From contig NC_015958.1 of the NCBI RefSeq assembly GCF_000147695.2, positions 1,542,001 to 1,606,000 of the forward strand: a stretch of DNA of 64,000 nt. The letters run 5' to 3'. This stretch comes from Thermoanaerobacter wiegelii Rt8.B1. Lineage in GTDB: Bacteria > Bacillota > Thermoanaerobacteria > Thermoanaerobacterales > Thermoanaerobacteraceae. The position numbers and the translations under genes were made by a program. Shown piece by piece: positions 27,256-36,312 of the stretch; position 1 is the first letter of the stretch, and every line of letters begins with the position of its first letter. Under the pieces are notes generated by a model, which saw nothing but the letters and a program-made list of their open reading frames with translations, did no database searches and had not been told where the DNA came from.

Positions 27256-28514
27256 TTGAATAAGCTTTTTGTTGGTATGGATGTAAGCCTGAATGATGTC
27301 AAGGTTCATATTCTCGACCAGGAGGGTAATGATGCTTCCTCTCGTTTTTCTGTAGAAAATAACCCTCATGGTTGTGATGTTATAGTATCACGTATCTTGG
27401 AGTGTTGTAATAAATACAATATCCAAAAGGTCTTTATTGGTTTGGAATCTACCTCAGTCTATGGCTGGCACCTCCAGTATTATTTGGCTGATCATTTTGC
27501 TCTTAAGCCTTATCAACCTTCTATTACTACTTTTAATGCTAATATTATTAATGCTTTTAAAAAGTCTCTCGGCAATTTGCCTAAAAATGACTGGATGGAT
27601 GCCTTTGCTATTGCTGAAAAACTGAGATTCGGTAGACTCCCTAAATCTTGTTCTGTAGATTTTAGATATCTTGCTCTCCAGAGGCTTACTCGCCATCGCT
27701 TTCACATTGTTAATAGTATTGTTAGAGAAAAAATTATTTACTCAGCAATTTGTTCCTTAAGTTTAGCGGTTTGTGCCAAAATAAAGTCTTTAGTAATAAT
27801 TTTGCTAAAGCTGCTACTGAAATGTTTAATGAGTTTTTCACCCTTGATGATATTGCGGCTCGACCGCTTGATGAGCTTGCCGGCTTTTTGGTTGATAAGA
27901 GTAAAGATCGCTTTGATGATCCAGAAGCTACAGCTAAATTGCTTCAAGAGGCTGTTCGCAAGTCTTATAGAATTAATGCTACTGTAGATGATTCTTTAAA
28001 CTTTGTTATCAAGTCTTGCTTTGATAATCTACAGTCCCTTGAAAAACAGAAGAAAGCTGTAGAAAAAGCCATTATTAATGAGGTAAAAGGATTTAACAAT
28101 GAATTTCTTTGTCTTACATCAGTAAAAGGTATTGGCCCAACCATCGCAGCCGGCTTAATATCTGAGATAGGCGGAATTTCAAGGTTTGATAATGATAATG
28201 CCCTTGCAAAGTTTTCCGGCCTTTATTGGTCAGAATACCAGTCTGCTGATTTTAAAGCGGAGGACACATATCTCAAGCGTACTGGTAATGAGTATCTCAG
28301 ATATTATTTTATTCAAGCAGCTGACCAACTCAGGAAGTATTTACCTGAGTTCTCACAATACTATGCTCGCAAATTTAAAGAAAGCAAAACTCACAAGCAT
28401 AAACGTGCTCTTGTATTGACTGCACGTAAAACTGTAAGGTTAGTCTTCGCTCTGCTGCGCGAAGAAAAACTTTATAAATCCCCAATAATGAAAGGAGATG
28501 ATTGTATAAGTTAA
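27256..28514 (+). pseudogene. IS110-family transposase, one-base frameshift
   Basis: The first frame gives NKLFVGMDVSLNDVKVHILD with the DEDD-type RuvC-like start, then IGLESTSVYGWHLQYYLA and NDWMDAFAIAEKLRFG. The second frame continues FLKFSGLCQNKVFSNNFAKA and the C-terminal Transposase_20 domain LTSVKGIGPTIAAGLISEIG and AKFSGLYWSE. The frames meet at an A6 run near 27731; a seventh A would give REKNYLLSNLFLKFSG and one protein of about 420 residues. The start is TTG behind AAAGGAGGTG. Confidence 0.85.
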
Positions 28515-28575
28515 CATATTATCCCATAACCATATTTTACATTAATTTCCATCAGCTTATTGCGTGATGGTTAGC

Positions 28576-28900
<325 letters not shown>

Positions 28901-29554
28901 TTAATTTATTACAGGAGTGCTAAATTTTGATATGAACTTTAAAATCATTGCCCTTGTATAATTTACTAAATAACTGTAAATTTCTTTTTTATCCTTTATA
29001 TTTACTTTTTCTAAAAATATGGGTTCCCCAATGCAAATTTTAACTTTTGCCCTTTTTGGAATCCATTTTCCTGGAGGAAGCACTCTTTCCGTCCCTATTA
29101 TCGCTATAGGAAGGATAGGTGCATTTGTTTTAACCGAAAGGAAAGCAAAACCAGGTTTAAATTCTTTAACATTTTCATTTACGCTCACCCCGCCTTCCGG
29201 AAAAACGCCGACTATATTGCCGTTTTTTAGCAAATCTATTGCTCGTTTTAATGTCCTTAAATCTTGATTTTTTTCTTTTACAGGAAGCACACCCACAAGC
29301 TTTAAAATTATATTTAAAAACGGTATTTTAAATAGGTATGAAGCAGCAAGAAAAGTTATATAATAAGGTAATATAACCATTAGTATTAATGGATCCAATA
29401 TGCTTTTATGATTTGATGCGATTATAAGAGGCCCTTTTTCAGGAAGGTTTTTCTTTCCTTCAACTTCAATTTTGATAAATATTTTAAATAAAAAATAAAA
29501 AATCCATTTTCCTAAAAAGTAAAAAATTTTCCTACAATCTTCATAGATCTTCAC
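28901..29554 (-). CDS. plsC: 1-acyl-sn-glycerol-3-phosphate acyltransferase (PlsC family)
   Basis: The 217-residue protein has an N-terminal hydrophobic stretch (about 10-28) for membrane association. The acyltransferase motifs are NHKSILD (H49 and D54 as the HX4D pair) and FPEGG (118-122). A third block, APILPIAIIG, lies near 143. It adds the second acyl chain to lysophosphatidate in phospholipid synthesis; plsY, for the previous step, is at 35.7 kb. The gene stands alone with a GTG start. Related glycerophosphate acyltransferases cannot be excluded, but this is the usual assignment. Confidence 0.85.
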   Translation of the reverse strand: MKIYEDCRKIFYFLGKWIFYFLFKIFIKIEVEGKKNLPEKGPLIIASNHKSILDPLILMVILPYYITFLAASYLFKIPFLNIILKLVGVLPVKEKNQDLRTLKRAIDLLKNGNIVGVFPEGGVSVNENVKEFKPGFAFLSVKTNAPILPIAIIGTERVLPPGKWIPKRAKVKICIGEPIFLEKVNIKDKKEIYSYLVNYTRAMILKFISKFSTPVIN

Positions 29555-29707
29555 CCGATAAACTTATGTGTTGTTATATAAGTCCATCTTTTGAATTTCA
29601 CTTTATATTATAATACTTTTTAAATTTTCCCAATAAAAATGTTTTGTAAATAAAGGGGTAAATAAAATAGGTCAAGAAAAGCCTTGGCCCGCCTATCTTC
29701 AGAGTAT

Positions 29708-29872
29708 TTAATTTAGCAGCTTTTTTATTTCTTCTATTGAAAGTTCAGTAATCTCTGCAATTTTGTTAATGCTCATGCCTTTTTAATAATTCTTTAGCAA
29801 TTTTTAATACTTTTTTCTTAGCACTCTCTTTTATCCTTTCTCCTAATATCACTTTGTACGTTTCTGATTCCT
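29708..29872 (-). pseudogene. Rpn-family nuclease tail remnant 1
   Basis: ESETYKVILGERIKESAKKK, then AKELL and, in another frame, MSINKIAEITELSIEEIKKL and a stop. This is the C-terminal tail of Rpn recombination-promoting nucleases with a frameshift. The catalytic domain is missing. Confidence 0.55.
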
Positions 29873-29904
29873 TAAGTCATCACCATCAATTAAACAGAAA
29901 AACT

Positions 29905-30030
29905 AATTTAGCAGTTTTTTATTTTTTTAAAGACAACTTAGTAATTTTTGTAATTTTGTCGATATCTATGCCTTTTTTAACATTTCCTTTGCAATAGCAA
30001 TTTTATTATTTTTTTGTCTAAAAATATAAT
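29905..30030 (-). pseudogene. Rpn-family nuclease tail remnant 2
   Basis: KIAIAKEMLK and, shifted, KGIDIDKITKITKLSLKK repeat the motif of the tails at 29708-29872 and 12985-13131. Two degraded tails in a row on the same strand suggest an old duplication or two truncated copies. Confidence 0.5.
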
Positions 30031-30057
30031 ACCAAAAAATTACTGTCTATATAACTC

Positions 30058-30858
30058 CTATATTTCTTTTCTTTCTGCCGTCTCTTGTTTTAAATTCGAT
30101 ATTTCTTTCATTAAGCTTTCTTTTGCAAAATTAATTAGCTCCTCTTCATCTTTGCCGTTATCGGGATATGTACCTATACCAAAATACCATTTACCCGGCA
30201 GTTTACCTTTAACTTTTTTTATTACAACCACTGCGCCATCAGCTCCTGTAACAGGAAGAACTAAAGCCAAAGTATTTTTATCAATCTCAAATACTGTATC
30301 TATGTCTCGAAGTCTGTTCTTTACCTGTTTTGCTATTTTTGAAATTTCTACTCTGATTTTTCCTTCGCATTGTGCCAGAACTAAAGAAAGATTTACATTG
30401 CTTCTCTTGGCCCGGTTTATTTCTTTTTTTAGCAGCTCTTTAAGTTCCGGATAGTGATCTTCTTCTTTAATGTATCCTATTAGTTTTACTACACGTTTTA
30501 CAAGCTCAGCTGCTTTAAAGGGCTTAATGAGATATTCTACCGCACCAGCTTCTACTGCCTGTCTAATTGAAGGTGCTGTAGCATCTGCGCTCAATATCAT
30601 TACCGGGATGTCTCTGTATTTTTCCTCTGACTTTAATTTCCGTATAAATTCAAAACCATTCTGATTCGGCAGATTAATGTCTACAATTACTAAATCAAAT
30701 AATTCTTTTCTATTTTTTACTTTCAGCATCGCTTCTTCAGCGGTAGCTGCAGCTTCAACGTTATATCCTTCTGCCTCTAATATATTTTTAGCCATAAGCC
30801 GTATTAATACAGAATCATCTATTACTAGAATATTTTTACTATCTTTCCTTTCCTCCAT
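30058..30858 (-). CDS. Response regulator with degenerate GGDEF output domain
   Basis: Residues 8-130 form a receiver domain with acidic pocket D14/D15, phospho-acceptor D60 (VIVDINLP) and K near 114 (YLIKPFKA). The C-terminal 120 residues look like a GGDEF fold (RLRDIDTVFEIDKNTLALVL, GIGTYP) but lack the GG[D/E]EF loop, so diguanylate cyclase activity is unlikely. It may bind nucleotide or act as a partner. It lies 84 nt downstream of the broken diguanylate cyclase gene on the same strand, which points to one cyclic-di-GMP signalling unit. Confidence 0.8.
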   Translation of the reverse strand: MEERKDSKNILVIDDSVLIRLMAKNILEAEGYNVEAAATAEEAMLKVKNRKELFDLVIVDINLPNQNGFEFIRKLKSEEKYRDIPVMILSADATAPSIRQAVEAGAVEYLIKPFKAAELVKRVVKLIGYIKEEDHYPELKELLKKEINRAKRSNVNLSLVLAQCEGKIRVEISKIAKQVKNRLRDIDTVFEIDKNTLALVLPVTGADGAVVVIKKVKGKLPGKWYFGIGTYPDNGKDEEELINFAKESLMKEISNLKQETAERKEI

Positions 30859-30942
30859 AGTTCTTTTAGTGAGGCTTCATTACAAGCCTCTCTTTTTATC
30901 CTCCTCCCACATTATATTTCATTTCCATTTTTTATTCGCTTT

Positions 30943-31982
30943 TTACACATTTCTTCCTTCACCCTTTGCTTCATAAAGCATGTTGTCTACTCGAATAAGA
31001 ACTGTGTCAATGGTATCAGTATCCCTATATTCAGTTACTCCAAAGCTTGCTGTTACATCCCCTATTCCTTGCAGTTCCATCCTACTTATCTGTTTTCTAA
31101 GCTCTTCAGCCAGATCAACTGCATTATTCAAAGAAGTTTCAGGCAGGAGGATTATAAATTCTTCTCCTCCCCAGCGCGCAAAACAATCTGTCTTGCGTAT
31201 CCTTTCTTTTACTGTATCGGCAACACTTTTAAGAACCATATCTCCTGCAGCATGCCCAAAACGGTCATTTACCTTTTTGAAATGATCTAAGTCAAACATA
31301 ATATAAGGGAAAAGAGCTTTTTATTTCGTTTTACTCGCTCTATTTCCTGCTCCAGCATCTGCATGAAAAAACGTCTGTTATATATATTTGTAAGGGGATC
31401 GGTAATGGACTGGCAGTAAAGCAGTTCCTCAAATCTCTTGCGCTCGCTTATGTCGTGAATTATGCCTATTGCATGCCATGCATCTTTAATTTTTACAGCA
31501 GAAAGTGAAAGTTCTACATCAATTTCATAGCCGTTTTTATGTCTTGCTTTTAGCTCGATTGTTTTCCCTACAGTATTCCCCTTGCCGGTCAAGCGGAATC
31601 TTTTAAATGCTTTTCTATATACTTCGTACAGTCGTTCATCTTGAATCATAAGTGCGTGTAATTCTTTTCCTATTATTTCTTCTCTTGAATATCCAAGTAT
31701 ACGCTCCGCTGCAGGGTTCCAAAAAGTTACGTTCCCTTTGTCGTCAATCATAATAATGGCATCTCCTGCAGACTCCATTATAGTGCTTAAAATCTCATTC
31801 CTTTCCTTCAGTTCTTTTTCCATTGTTCTACGCTCCGTTATATCAATCACAAGTGCTGCATATACTTTTTCTTTCCCAAATTCTATAAGTTCCAAGTGAA
31901 CTTCTACTGGATAAAGAGAACCATCTTTCCTGCGGTGTACTGTGTTAAAGATAATTTGCTTCTGTTCTCCTTTAAACAGCAT
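30943..31982 (-). pseudogene. PAS-PAS-GGDEF diguanylate cyclase, truncated and frameshifted
   Basis: The upper frame carries the end of one PAS domain (HRRKDGSLYPVEVHLELI), a complete second PAS (AGDAIIMIDDKGNVTFWNPA) and the start of GGDEF (DPLTNIYNRRFF). The lower frame continues MFDLDHFKKVNDRFGHAAGD and has an active-type GGEEF loop (RWGGEEFIILLPE). The frames shift near 31297. Upstream of 31982 the first PAS domain is cut off and an immediate stop follows, so the N-terminus is lost. The GGEEF motif shows the ancestor made cyclic-di-GMP. Confidence 0.75.
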
Positions 31983-32439
31983 TCATCAGTTAATGCCTCC
32001 AATTAACTAGATTTCAGCAAATATAGCCAAATGTAACTTATAAAAACGTTTTGCTATATTTTCTGAAAATCACTCAAGACCTCTATTTCCGAAATATTAT
32101 TATACTCTTTTTACTTAAAAACACAATAAAAATTTTCCTGTCATAATACTATCCCTATGATATTCTTCTGTCAAAAAATTTATAGATAGCTACATTAAGC
32201 CAAGTCCAAATTTTTGAGGTAAAATTTCATTTTTGCTTAGAATAAGATTATGAGCATGAAATGAAACCCAAAAATCAGGCATGGATTAGATGTTTTATAA
32301 ATTATGTTAATCAAAAAAGAACATCTTTATCCAACAAATATACAATAGTTGAAGATCTCATAATGAAGTATCAATATTTTACATTCATAGAAATTGAATT
32401 TTTAATCTAGTTGCTACTTGTCGAATTGAGGTTAAAATA
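31983..32439. other. Intergenic stretch with an unidentified 50-codon frame
   Basis: Most of this has no gene. On the plus strand about 32262-32412 reads MKPKNQAWIRCFINYVNQKR and on to FIEIEFLI without a ribosome site; it could be a transposase scrap belonging to the repeat that follows. No promoter can be fixed. Confidence 0.35.
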
Positions 32440-32570
32440 AGATTAGAGTAAAATAAAGTTATTTGCATTCAATATATAAAATTGCTAATAATAGTATTAC
32501 GTTCCAATCTAAAAACTAAGGGCAGGCATTCAGAAAATACCCACCCCAATTCTTGATAAAGAAACAAAAT
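32440..32570. repeat. Dispersed repeat, copy B (first copy at 1-126)
   Basis: Same orientation and order of words as copy A, including GGGCAGGCATTCAGAAAA and AAATTGCTAATAAT. It lies between the accessory region and the tRNA gene. The two copies bracket the 32-kb accessory half of the window. Confidence 0.6.
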
Positions 32571-32621
32571 AAAAAATATGTTTGCAAAATGTTTGCAAAT
32601 TTCGATTTCTAATTGTATTTC

Positions 32622-32653
32622 CAAAAAAAAGAAAACCGCAAAGCCTTGCGGTT
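32622..32653 (-). terminator. Terminator of tRNA-Pro
   Basis: AACCGCAA pairs exactly with TTGCGGTT across a 4-nt loop; on the minus strand TTCTTTTTTTTT follows. It starts 12 nt past the CCA end of the tRNA. Confidence 0.85.
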
Positions 32654-32665
32654 ACTGATCTTCAC

Positions 32666-32742
32666 TGGTCTGAGTGGGGGGACTTGAACCCCCGGCCTCC
32701 AGAACCCCATTCTGGCGCGCTACCAGCTGCGCCACACCCAGA
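32666..32742 (-). tRNA. tRNA-Pro (anticodon GGG), CCA encoded
   Basis: Read on the minus strand from 32742, the acceptor arm TCTGGGT pairs with ACTCAGA (one G-U pair). The D-arm has GCGCAGCTGGTAGCGC, the anticodon stem CCAGA/TCTGG encloses the loop ATGGGGT (anticodon GGG), and the T-arm is GGGGGTTCAAGTCCCCC. The 3' CCA is encoded at 32666-32668. The anticodon loop is identical to that of other bacterial tRNA-Pro(GGG). The 1-72 pair is U-A by this reading, unusual for a proline tRNA. Confidence 0.9.
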
Positions 32743-32795
32743 AAGAAACTATGTTCAGCTTTTATTATAAACGAGATAAAAGAAAAAATCAATAG

Positions 32796-34274
32796 TTAAA
32801 TGATTATAAAGATTATTCCGCCTCCGCTGTCATTCACCACTCTTTCTAATGTATCTCTCAGTTTATGACTTAAGTTTTCGGGAATTGTGCCAATCTTGTT
32901 TTGCATTCCCTCTTTTACAAGGTCACTCAAGGTCTTGCCAAAAATGTTAGATTCCCAAATTTTTTCTGGATCGCTCTCAAACTGTTCTGTCAAATATTTT
33001 ACAAAATCTTCACTTTGCTTTTCTGTTCCTACAACTGGCGATACTTCTGCCGTAATATCAGTTCTAAATATGTGATATGAAGGAGCAGAAGCTCTAAGCC
33101 TTACCGCAAATCTCCCACCTTGCCTTACTATTTCGGGTTTTTCAAACTTCATGTCATCAAGGCTTGCAGGTACCACTCCTACACCTGTTTTTTCAGCTTG
33201 TAAAAAAGCATCTTTAACTCTATCATACTGTCTTTTTGCATAAGCCAATTCTCTCATCATTGTCATTAATTCTTTATCACCATGAATTTCAAGTCCGCTT
33301 TCATCACTTAATATCTTAAAGAATAAGCCTTCCTGGGTTTTTATTTCAACATTTGCACAGCCTTCACCTGGAGTTATCTTTTTTATAAACACCTCAGAAA
33401 AGTTTTCATTTGCTTTAAGACCACCAACTAACTTAGGTATATCTCTTAATCTAAACAAATCTTTTATATTTTCTTTTACTGTTTCCATTATACTTTGCTT
33501 AAGCCAATGACTTTTATCAAGAGCATCTACCCATTTAGGCAAATCAATTGAAATCTCCCGTATAGGAAATTCAAATAAGACTTTTTCCAAAATCGCATGA
33601 ATGTCTGGTATTTCCATTTTAAGTACATTTAAAACAACTACAGGTACGTCGTATTTTTTCTCTAATTCTTTTGCTAAATTAATTGTTTCGGGACTTTGAG
33701 GATTAGTTGTATTTAGCACTATTATAAAAGGTTTATTCAATTCTTTTAATTCTTTTACTACCCTTTCTTCTGCTTCTACATAATTTTCTCGCGGTATGTC
33801 GGTTATGCTTCCATCAGTGGTAATCACTAATCCTATTGTAGAATGGTCATTTATAACTTTTTTTGTTCCTATTTCTGCTGCTTCTTCAAAAGGTATTTCA
33901 TAATCATACCAAGGAGTAGACACCATGCGGGGCTTATCCCCTTCCATGTATCCCAGTGCACCTTTAACCATATATCCTACACAATCTACTAATCTCACTT
34001 TAAACCTCGTATTTTCATTAATTGTTATCTCTACCGCTTTTTCAGGAACAAATTTAGGCTCAGTAGTCATTATGGTTTTGCCTGCTGCACTTTGTGGCAA
34101 TTCATCTTTTATTCTCTCTTTTTGGGGAAGATTTTCTATGTATGGCAGTACCAATATGTCCATAAATCGCTTAATAAAAGTCGATTTACCTGTTCTCACT
34201 GGGCCTACTACTCCTATGTAGATATCCCCTTGTGTTCTTTCTGCAATATTTTTATAGATATCGTAGTTTTCCAA
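32796..34274 (-). CDS. spoIVA: Stage IV sporulation protein A (SpoIVA), coat-basement ATPase
   Basis: From the TTG at 34274, behind AAGGAGGG, the protein is 492 residues, the same length as Bacillus subtilis SpoIVA. Its start (MENYDIYKNIAERTQGDIYI) and Walker A motif GPVRTGKST at 24-32 match the family. SpoIVA is made in the mother cell, is anchored to the forespore outer membrane and uses ATP to polymerise into the base layer of the spore coat. It is preceded by the gpsA end and a terminator, so it has its own promoter; a sigma-E-like site lies at 34321-34352. Confidence 0.95.
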   Translation of the reverse strand: MENYDIYKNIAERTQGDIYIGVVGPVRTGKSTFIKRFMDILVLPYIENLPQKERIKDELPQSAAGKTIMTTEPKFVPEKAVEITINENTRFKVRLVDCVGYMVKGALGYMEGDKPRMVSTPWYDYEIPFEEAAEIGTKKVINDHSTIGLVITTDGSITDIPRENYVEAEERVVKELKELNKPFIIVLNTTNPQSPETINLAKELEKKYDVPVVVLNVLKMEIPDIHAILEKVLFEFPIREISIDLPKWVDALDKSHWLKQSIMETVKENIKDLFRLRDIPKLVGGLKANENFSEVFIKKITPGEGCANVEIKTQEGLFFKILSDESGLEIHGDKELMTMMRELAYAKRQYDRVKDAFLQAEKTGVGVVPASLDDMKFEKPEIVRQGGRFAVRLRASAPSYHIFRTDITAEVSPVVGTEKQSEDFVKYLTEQFESDPEKIWESNIFGKTLSDLVKEGMQNKIGTIPENLSHKLRDTLERVVNDSGGGIIFIII

Positions 34275-34320
34275 CCCATTTCCCTCCTTTTTTATATCCC
34301 CATATCCTTTTCTTCTCACT

Positions 34321-34352
34321 CATATATATATGCTTTAACAGTACATTTATAT
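34321..34352 (-). promoter_or_regulatory. Sigma-E-like promoter candidate for spoIVA
   Basis: On the minus strand ATAAAT is followed after 12-13 nt by GCATATATAT, which resembles the sigma-E -35 (ATA) and -10 (CATACAnT) elements. It lies about 45-80 nt upstream of the spoIVA start. spoIVA is a sigma-E gene in Bacillus. The match is weak in this AT-rich setting. Confidence 0.25.
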
Positions 34353-34379
34353 GTAAAAAATATTGAAATATGATAAAAT

Positions 34380-34396
34380 CTCCGGAAATACCGGAG
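34380..34396 (-). terminator. Second terminator-like hairpin in the gpsA-spoIVA gap
   Basis: CTCCGG-AAATA-CCGGAG; on the minus strand ATTTTATC follows. Nearly identical to the hairpin at 34670-34689, with the GC-rich element between them. Confidence 0.55.
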
Positions 34397-34422
34397 TTCA
34401 CAAACCTTAGGCAAACTTTCGT

Positions 34423-34637
34423 AAAGGAGATATTTTTCATAAGGAGCGACTTGTTACAAAGTGATAACAAAACTTAGCGAGACCGAGGGTGAAGGCAGGG
34501 CCGAAGCCATGGATGGCGAAGGCGGGCACCTTAAGGCATGGATGCCGATTGTGCCCGGTACCCTGCCGGAACCTGAAGGTCGAGCTTTAGTTTTGTCACT
34601 TTGGAACACCGGAGCGACGATGCAAAATATTTCCTTT
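34423..34637. repeat. 215-bp GC-rich inverted-repeat element (candidate structured RNA or MITE)
   Basis: The outer 45-50 nt at each end are imperfect inverted repeats: AAGGAGATATTTTTCAT at the left mirrors AAATATTTCCTT at the right, and ACAAAGTGA...CAAAACT mirrors AGTTTTGTCACTTTG. Inner pairs include GAGACC/GGTC, GGCAGGG/CCCTGCC, GGGCAC/GTGCCC and GGCATGGATGCC. The middle 100 nt are far richer in G and C than anything nearby. The pairing suits a long hairpin RNA or a miniature transposable element. An open frame across it on the plus strand has no ribosome site and is not credible. Confidence 0.65.
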
Positions 34638-34669
34638 GAATATTTTTTTAACTTTGTCAACAAACTAAA

Positions 34670-34689
34670 ATCTCCGGAAAACCGGAGAT
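34670..34689 (-). terminator. Terminator of the der-plsY-gpsA operon
   Basis: ATCTCCGG-AAAA-CCGGAGAT, followed on the minus strand by TTTTAGTTTG. It overlaps the gpsA stop codon. Confidence 0.7.
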
Positions 34690-35681
34690 CAAATACCGTG
34701 CAATTCATGTTTTTTATCTCTCGTCATAAGGCTATAAACAGCCTCATAGGGATTTTTACCCTCAAAAAGTATGGAATAAATTTCTTTAGTTATTGGCATT
34801 TCTATTTTATGAATTTGAGAAAGTTTGTAGGCGGATTTTGTAGTATTAACTCCTTCTACTACCATTCCTATCTCTTTTAATGCTTCTTCTAAACTTTTAC
34901 CTTTACCTATAAGTATCCCTGCTCTTCTATTTCGTGAAAGCATACTGGTACAAGTGACAATGAGGTCTCCTACGCCTGCCAAACCTAAAAACGTCAACGG
35001 ATCAGAACCTAACGCGACACCCAAACGAGTAATTTCCGCAAGACCTCTTGTCATAAGAGCAGCTTTGGTATTATCGCCAAATCCAAGCCCGTCTGAAATT
35101 CCAGCTCCCAAGGCTATAATATTCTTTAATGATCCTCCTAATTCCACTCCCACAACGTCCTTGTTTATATACAACCTAAAGTTTTCATCCATAAAGGCAT
35201 CTTGCACTACTTCACAGGCTTTAACATTTAAAGAGGCTAAAACACAGGCTGTAGGAATTTGCCTGACTACTTCCTCAGCATGACTAGGACCTGACAAAAC
35301 AACTACATCATTTGAAAGATATTCTTTTATGACTTCAGACATTCTTTTTAAAGTGGAAGTCTCTATTCCCTTTGCAAGATTTACCACAATAAAGTTTTTA
35401 TCAACTACCTCTTTTAATTTTTCCGATATCTCTCTCACAGCATGAGAAGGTACTGCAATTACTACTATTTCAGAGTTAGTTACTGCCTCTTTTAAATCAG
35501 TAGTAATGGAAATTTCTTGAGGAATATCAACATCAAGATATTTTTTATTGTGACGAGTAGACACAATTTCCTCAAACTGATTTTTATCTCTCATCCACAA
35601 TGTAATTTGATGCCCAAGTCGGTTTAAGTGTATCGCTATAGCTGTTCCCCAACTTCCCGCACCTAATACTGATATTTTCAT
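34689..35681 (-). CDS. gpsA: NAD(P)+-dependent glycerol-3-phosphate dehydrogenase
   Basis: The 330-residue enzyme has the N-terminal GAGSWGTA nucleotide-binding motif, NLAKGIE, the catalytic-lysine block [20 protein letters not shown] and [14 protein letters not shown]. It reduces dihydroxyacetone phosphate to sn-glycerol 3-phosphate, the substrate of PlsY encoded just upstream (15 nt apart). The ATG at MKISVLG, behind AAAGGAAAG, is preferred over a GTG two codons earlier. It ends the DUF512-der-plsY-gpsA operon. Confidence 0.95.
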   Translation of the reverse strand: MKISVLGAGSWGTAIAIHLNRLGHQITLWMRDKNQFEEIVSTRHNKKYLDVDIPQEISITTDLKEAVTNSEIVVIAVPSHAVREISEKLKEVVDKNFIVVNLAKGIETSTLKRMSEVIKEYLSNDVVVLSGPSHAEEVVRQIPTACVLASLNVKACEVVQDAFMDENFRLYINKDVVGVELGGSLKNIIALGAGISDGLGFGDNTKAALMTRGLAEITRLGVALGSDPLTFLGLAGVGDLIVTCTSMLSRNRRAGILIGKGKSLEEALKEIGMVVEGVNTTKSAYKLSQIHKIEMPITKEIYSILFEGKNPYEAVYSLMTRDKKHELHGI

Positions 35682-35696
35682 GACCACTTTCCTTTC

Positions 35697-36293
35697 TCAT
35701 TTTATTTCCGTCTTTTGTCCCAGCTTGGATTCTGTTCCCGCCAGCAAACGTTTTATATTAGAACGGTGTTGGAAAATTGCTAAAAATGCCAGAATAAGCG
35801 AAAATATGAATATTTGTGTTGAATTCCAAAAGATTGCATTTAAAAGCACAAAAGTAACCGACCCTGTTATGGACCCTAAAGATACGTATTTTGTCAAAAC
35901 AATTACTGTAACCCCAATTGCTAAGGCTATGAGCCCTAAAAGAGGACTTACGGTCATTACAACTCCAACGCTTGTAGCAATTCCTTTTCCACCTCTAAAT
36001 TTTAAAAACACAGGCCAGTTATGACCGCATACCACTGCTATTCCTGCAATCATAGCACCAGTATTACCCATTAAATACTTACCGATTAATACGGCTATTA
36101 CTCCTTTTAACACATCCAATGCAAAAACAGGAGCCGCAGCTTTATACCCTAATACTCTTAAAACATTAGTAGCCCCCGCATTTCCACTCCCATAATTGCG
36201 AATGTCTATTTTTCGCGTATATTTTGTTAAAATATATGCATTGTTTATGCAACCAATCAAATAAGCAATGATGGCCGTCAGAACAGCGTACAT
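35697..36293 (-). CDS. plsY: Glycerol-3-phosphate acyltransferase PlsY
   Basis: The 198-residue integral membrane protein has about five helices and the PlsY motifs [13 protein letters not shown] near the start, [19 protein letters not shown] in the middle and a third glycine-rich loop. It transfers the acyl group from acyl phosphate to glycerol 3-phosphate, the first step of phospholipid synthesis, using the product of GpsA encoded next. The start has GGGGGG upstream. It follows der by 19 nt. Confidence 0.95.
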   Translation of the reverse strand: MYAVLTAIIAYLIGCINNAYILTKYTRKIDIRNYGSGNAGATNVLRVLGYKAAAPVFALDVLKGVIAVLIGKYLMGNTGAMIAGIAVVCGHNWPVFLKFRGGKGIATSVGVVMTVSPLLGLIALAIGVTVIVLTKYVSLGSITGSVTFVLLNAIFWNSTQIFIFSLILAFLAIFQHRSNIKRLLAGTESKLGQKTEIK

Positions 36294-36312
36294 ATTTTCC
36301 CCCCTTTCCCTT

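Larger units (their letters stand above)
26990..28575 (+). mobile_element. IS110-family insertion sequence (approximate ends)
   Basis: The element consists of a structured leader of about 230 nt, a frameshifted transposase gene (27256-28514) and a short right flank with a hairpin CCATCA/TGATGG at about 28549-28569. IS110 elements have no or very short inverted repeats, so the ends cannot be fixed from this sequence alone. Confidence 0.7.

Noticed and set aside
32666-32742. Integration site (attL/attR) at tRNA-Pro
   Set aside because: I found no second copy of the tRNA 3' end in the window and no integrase gene; the tRNA only happens to border the accessory region as far as can be seen.
32582-32770. 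Plus-strand open frame of 62 codons
   Set aside because: It is antisense to tRNA-Pro; its WGDLNPRPPEPHSGALP pattern is the well-known false protein read from the wrong strand of tRNA genes.
34461-34880. Plus-strand open frame of 139 codons
   Set aside because: It crosses the GC-rich inverted repeat and the end of gpsA on the other strand, with no ribosome site and no protein-like composition.
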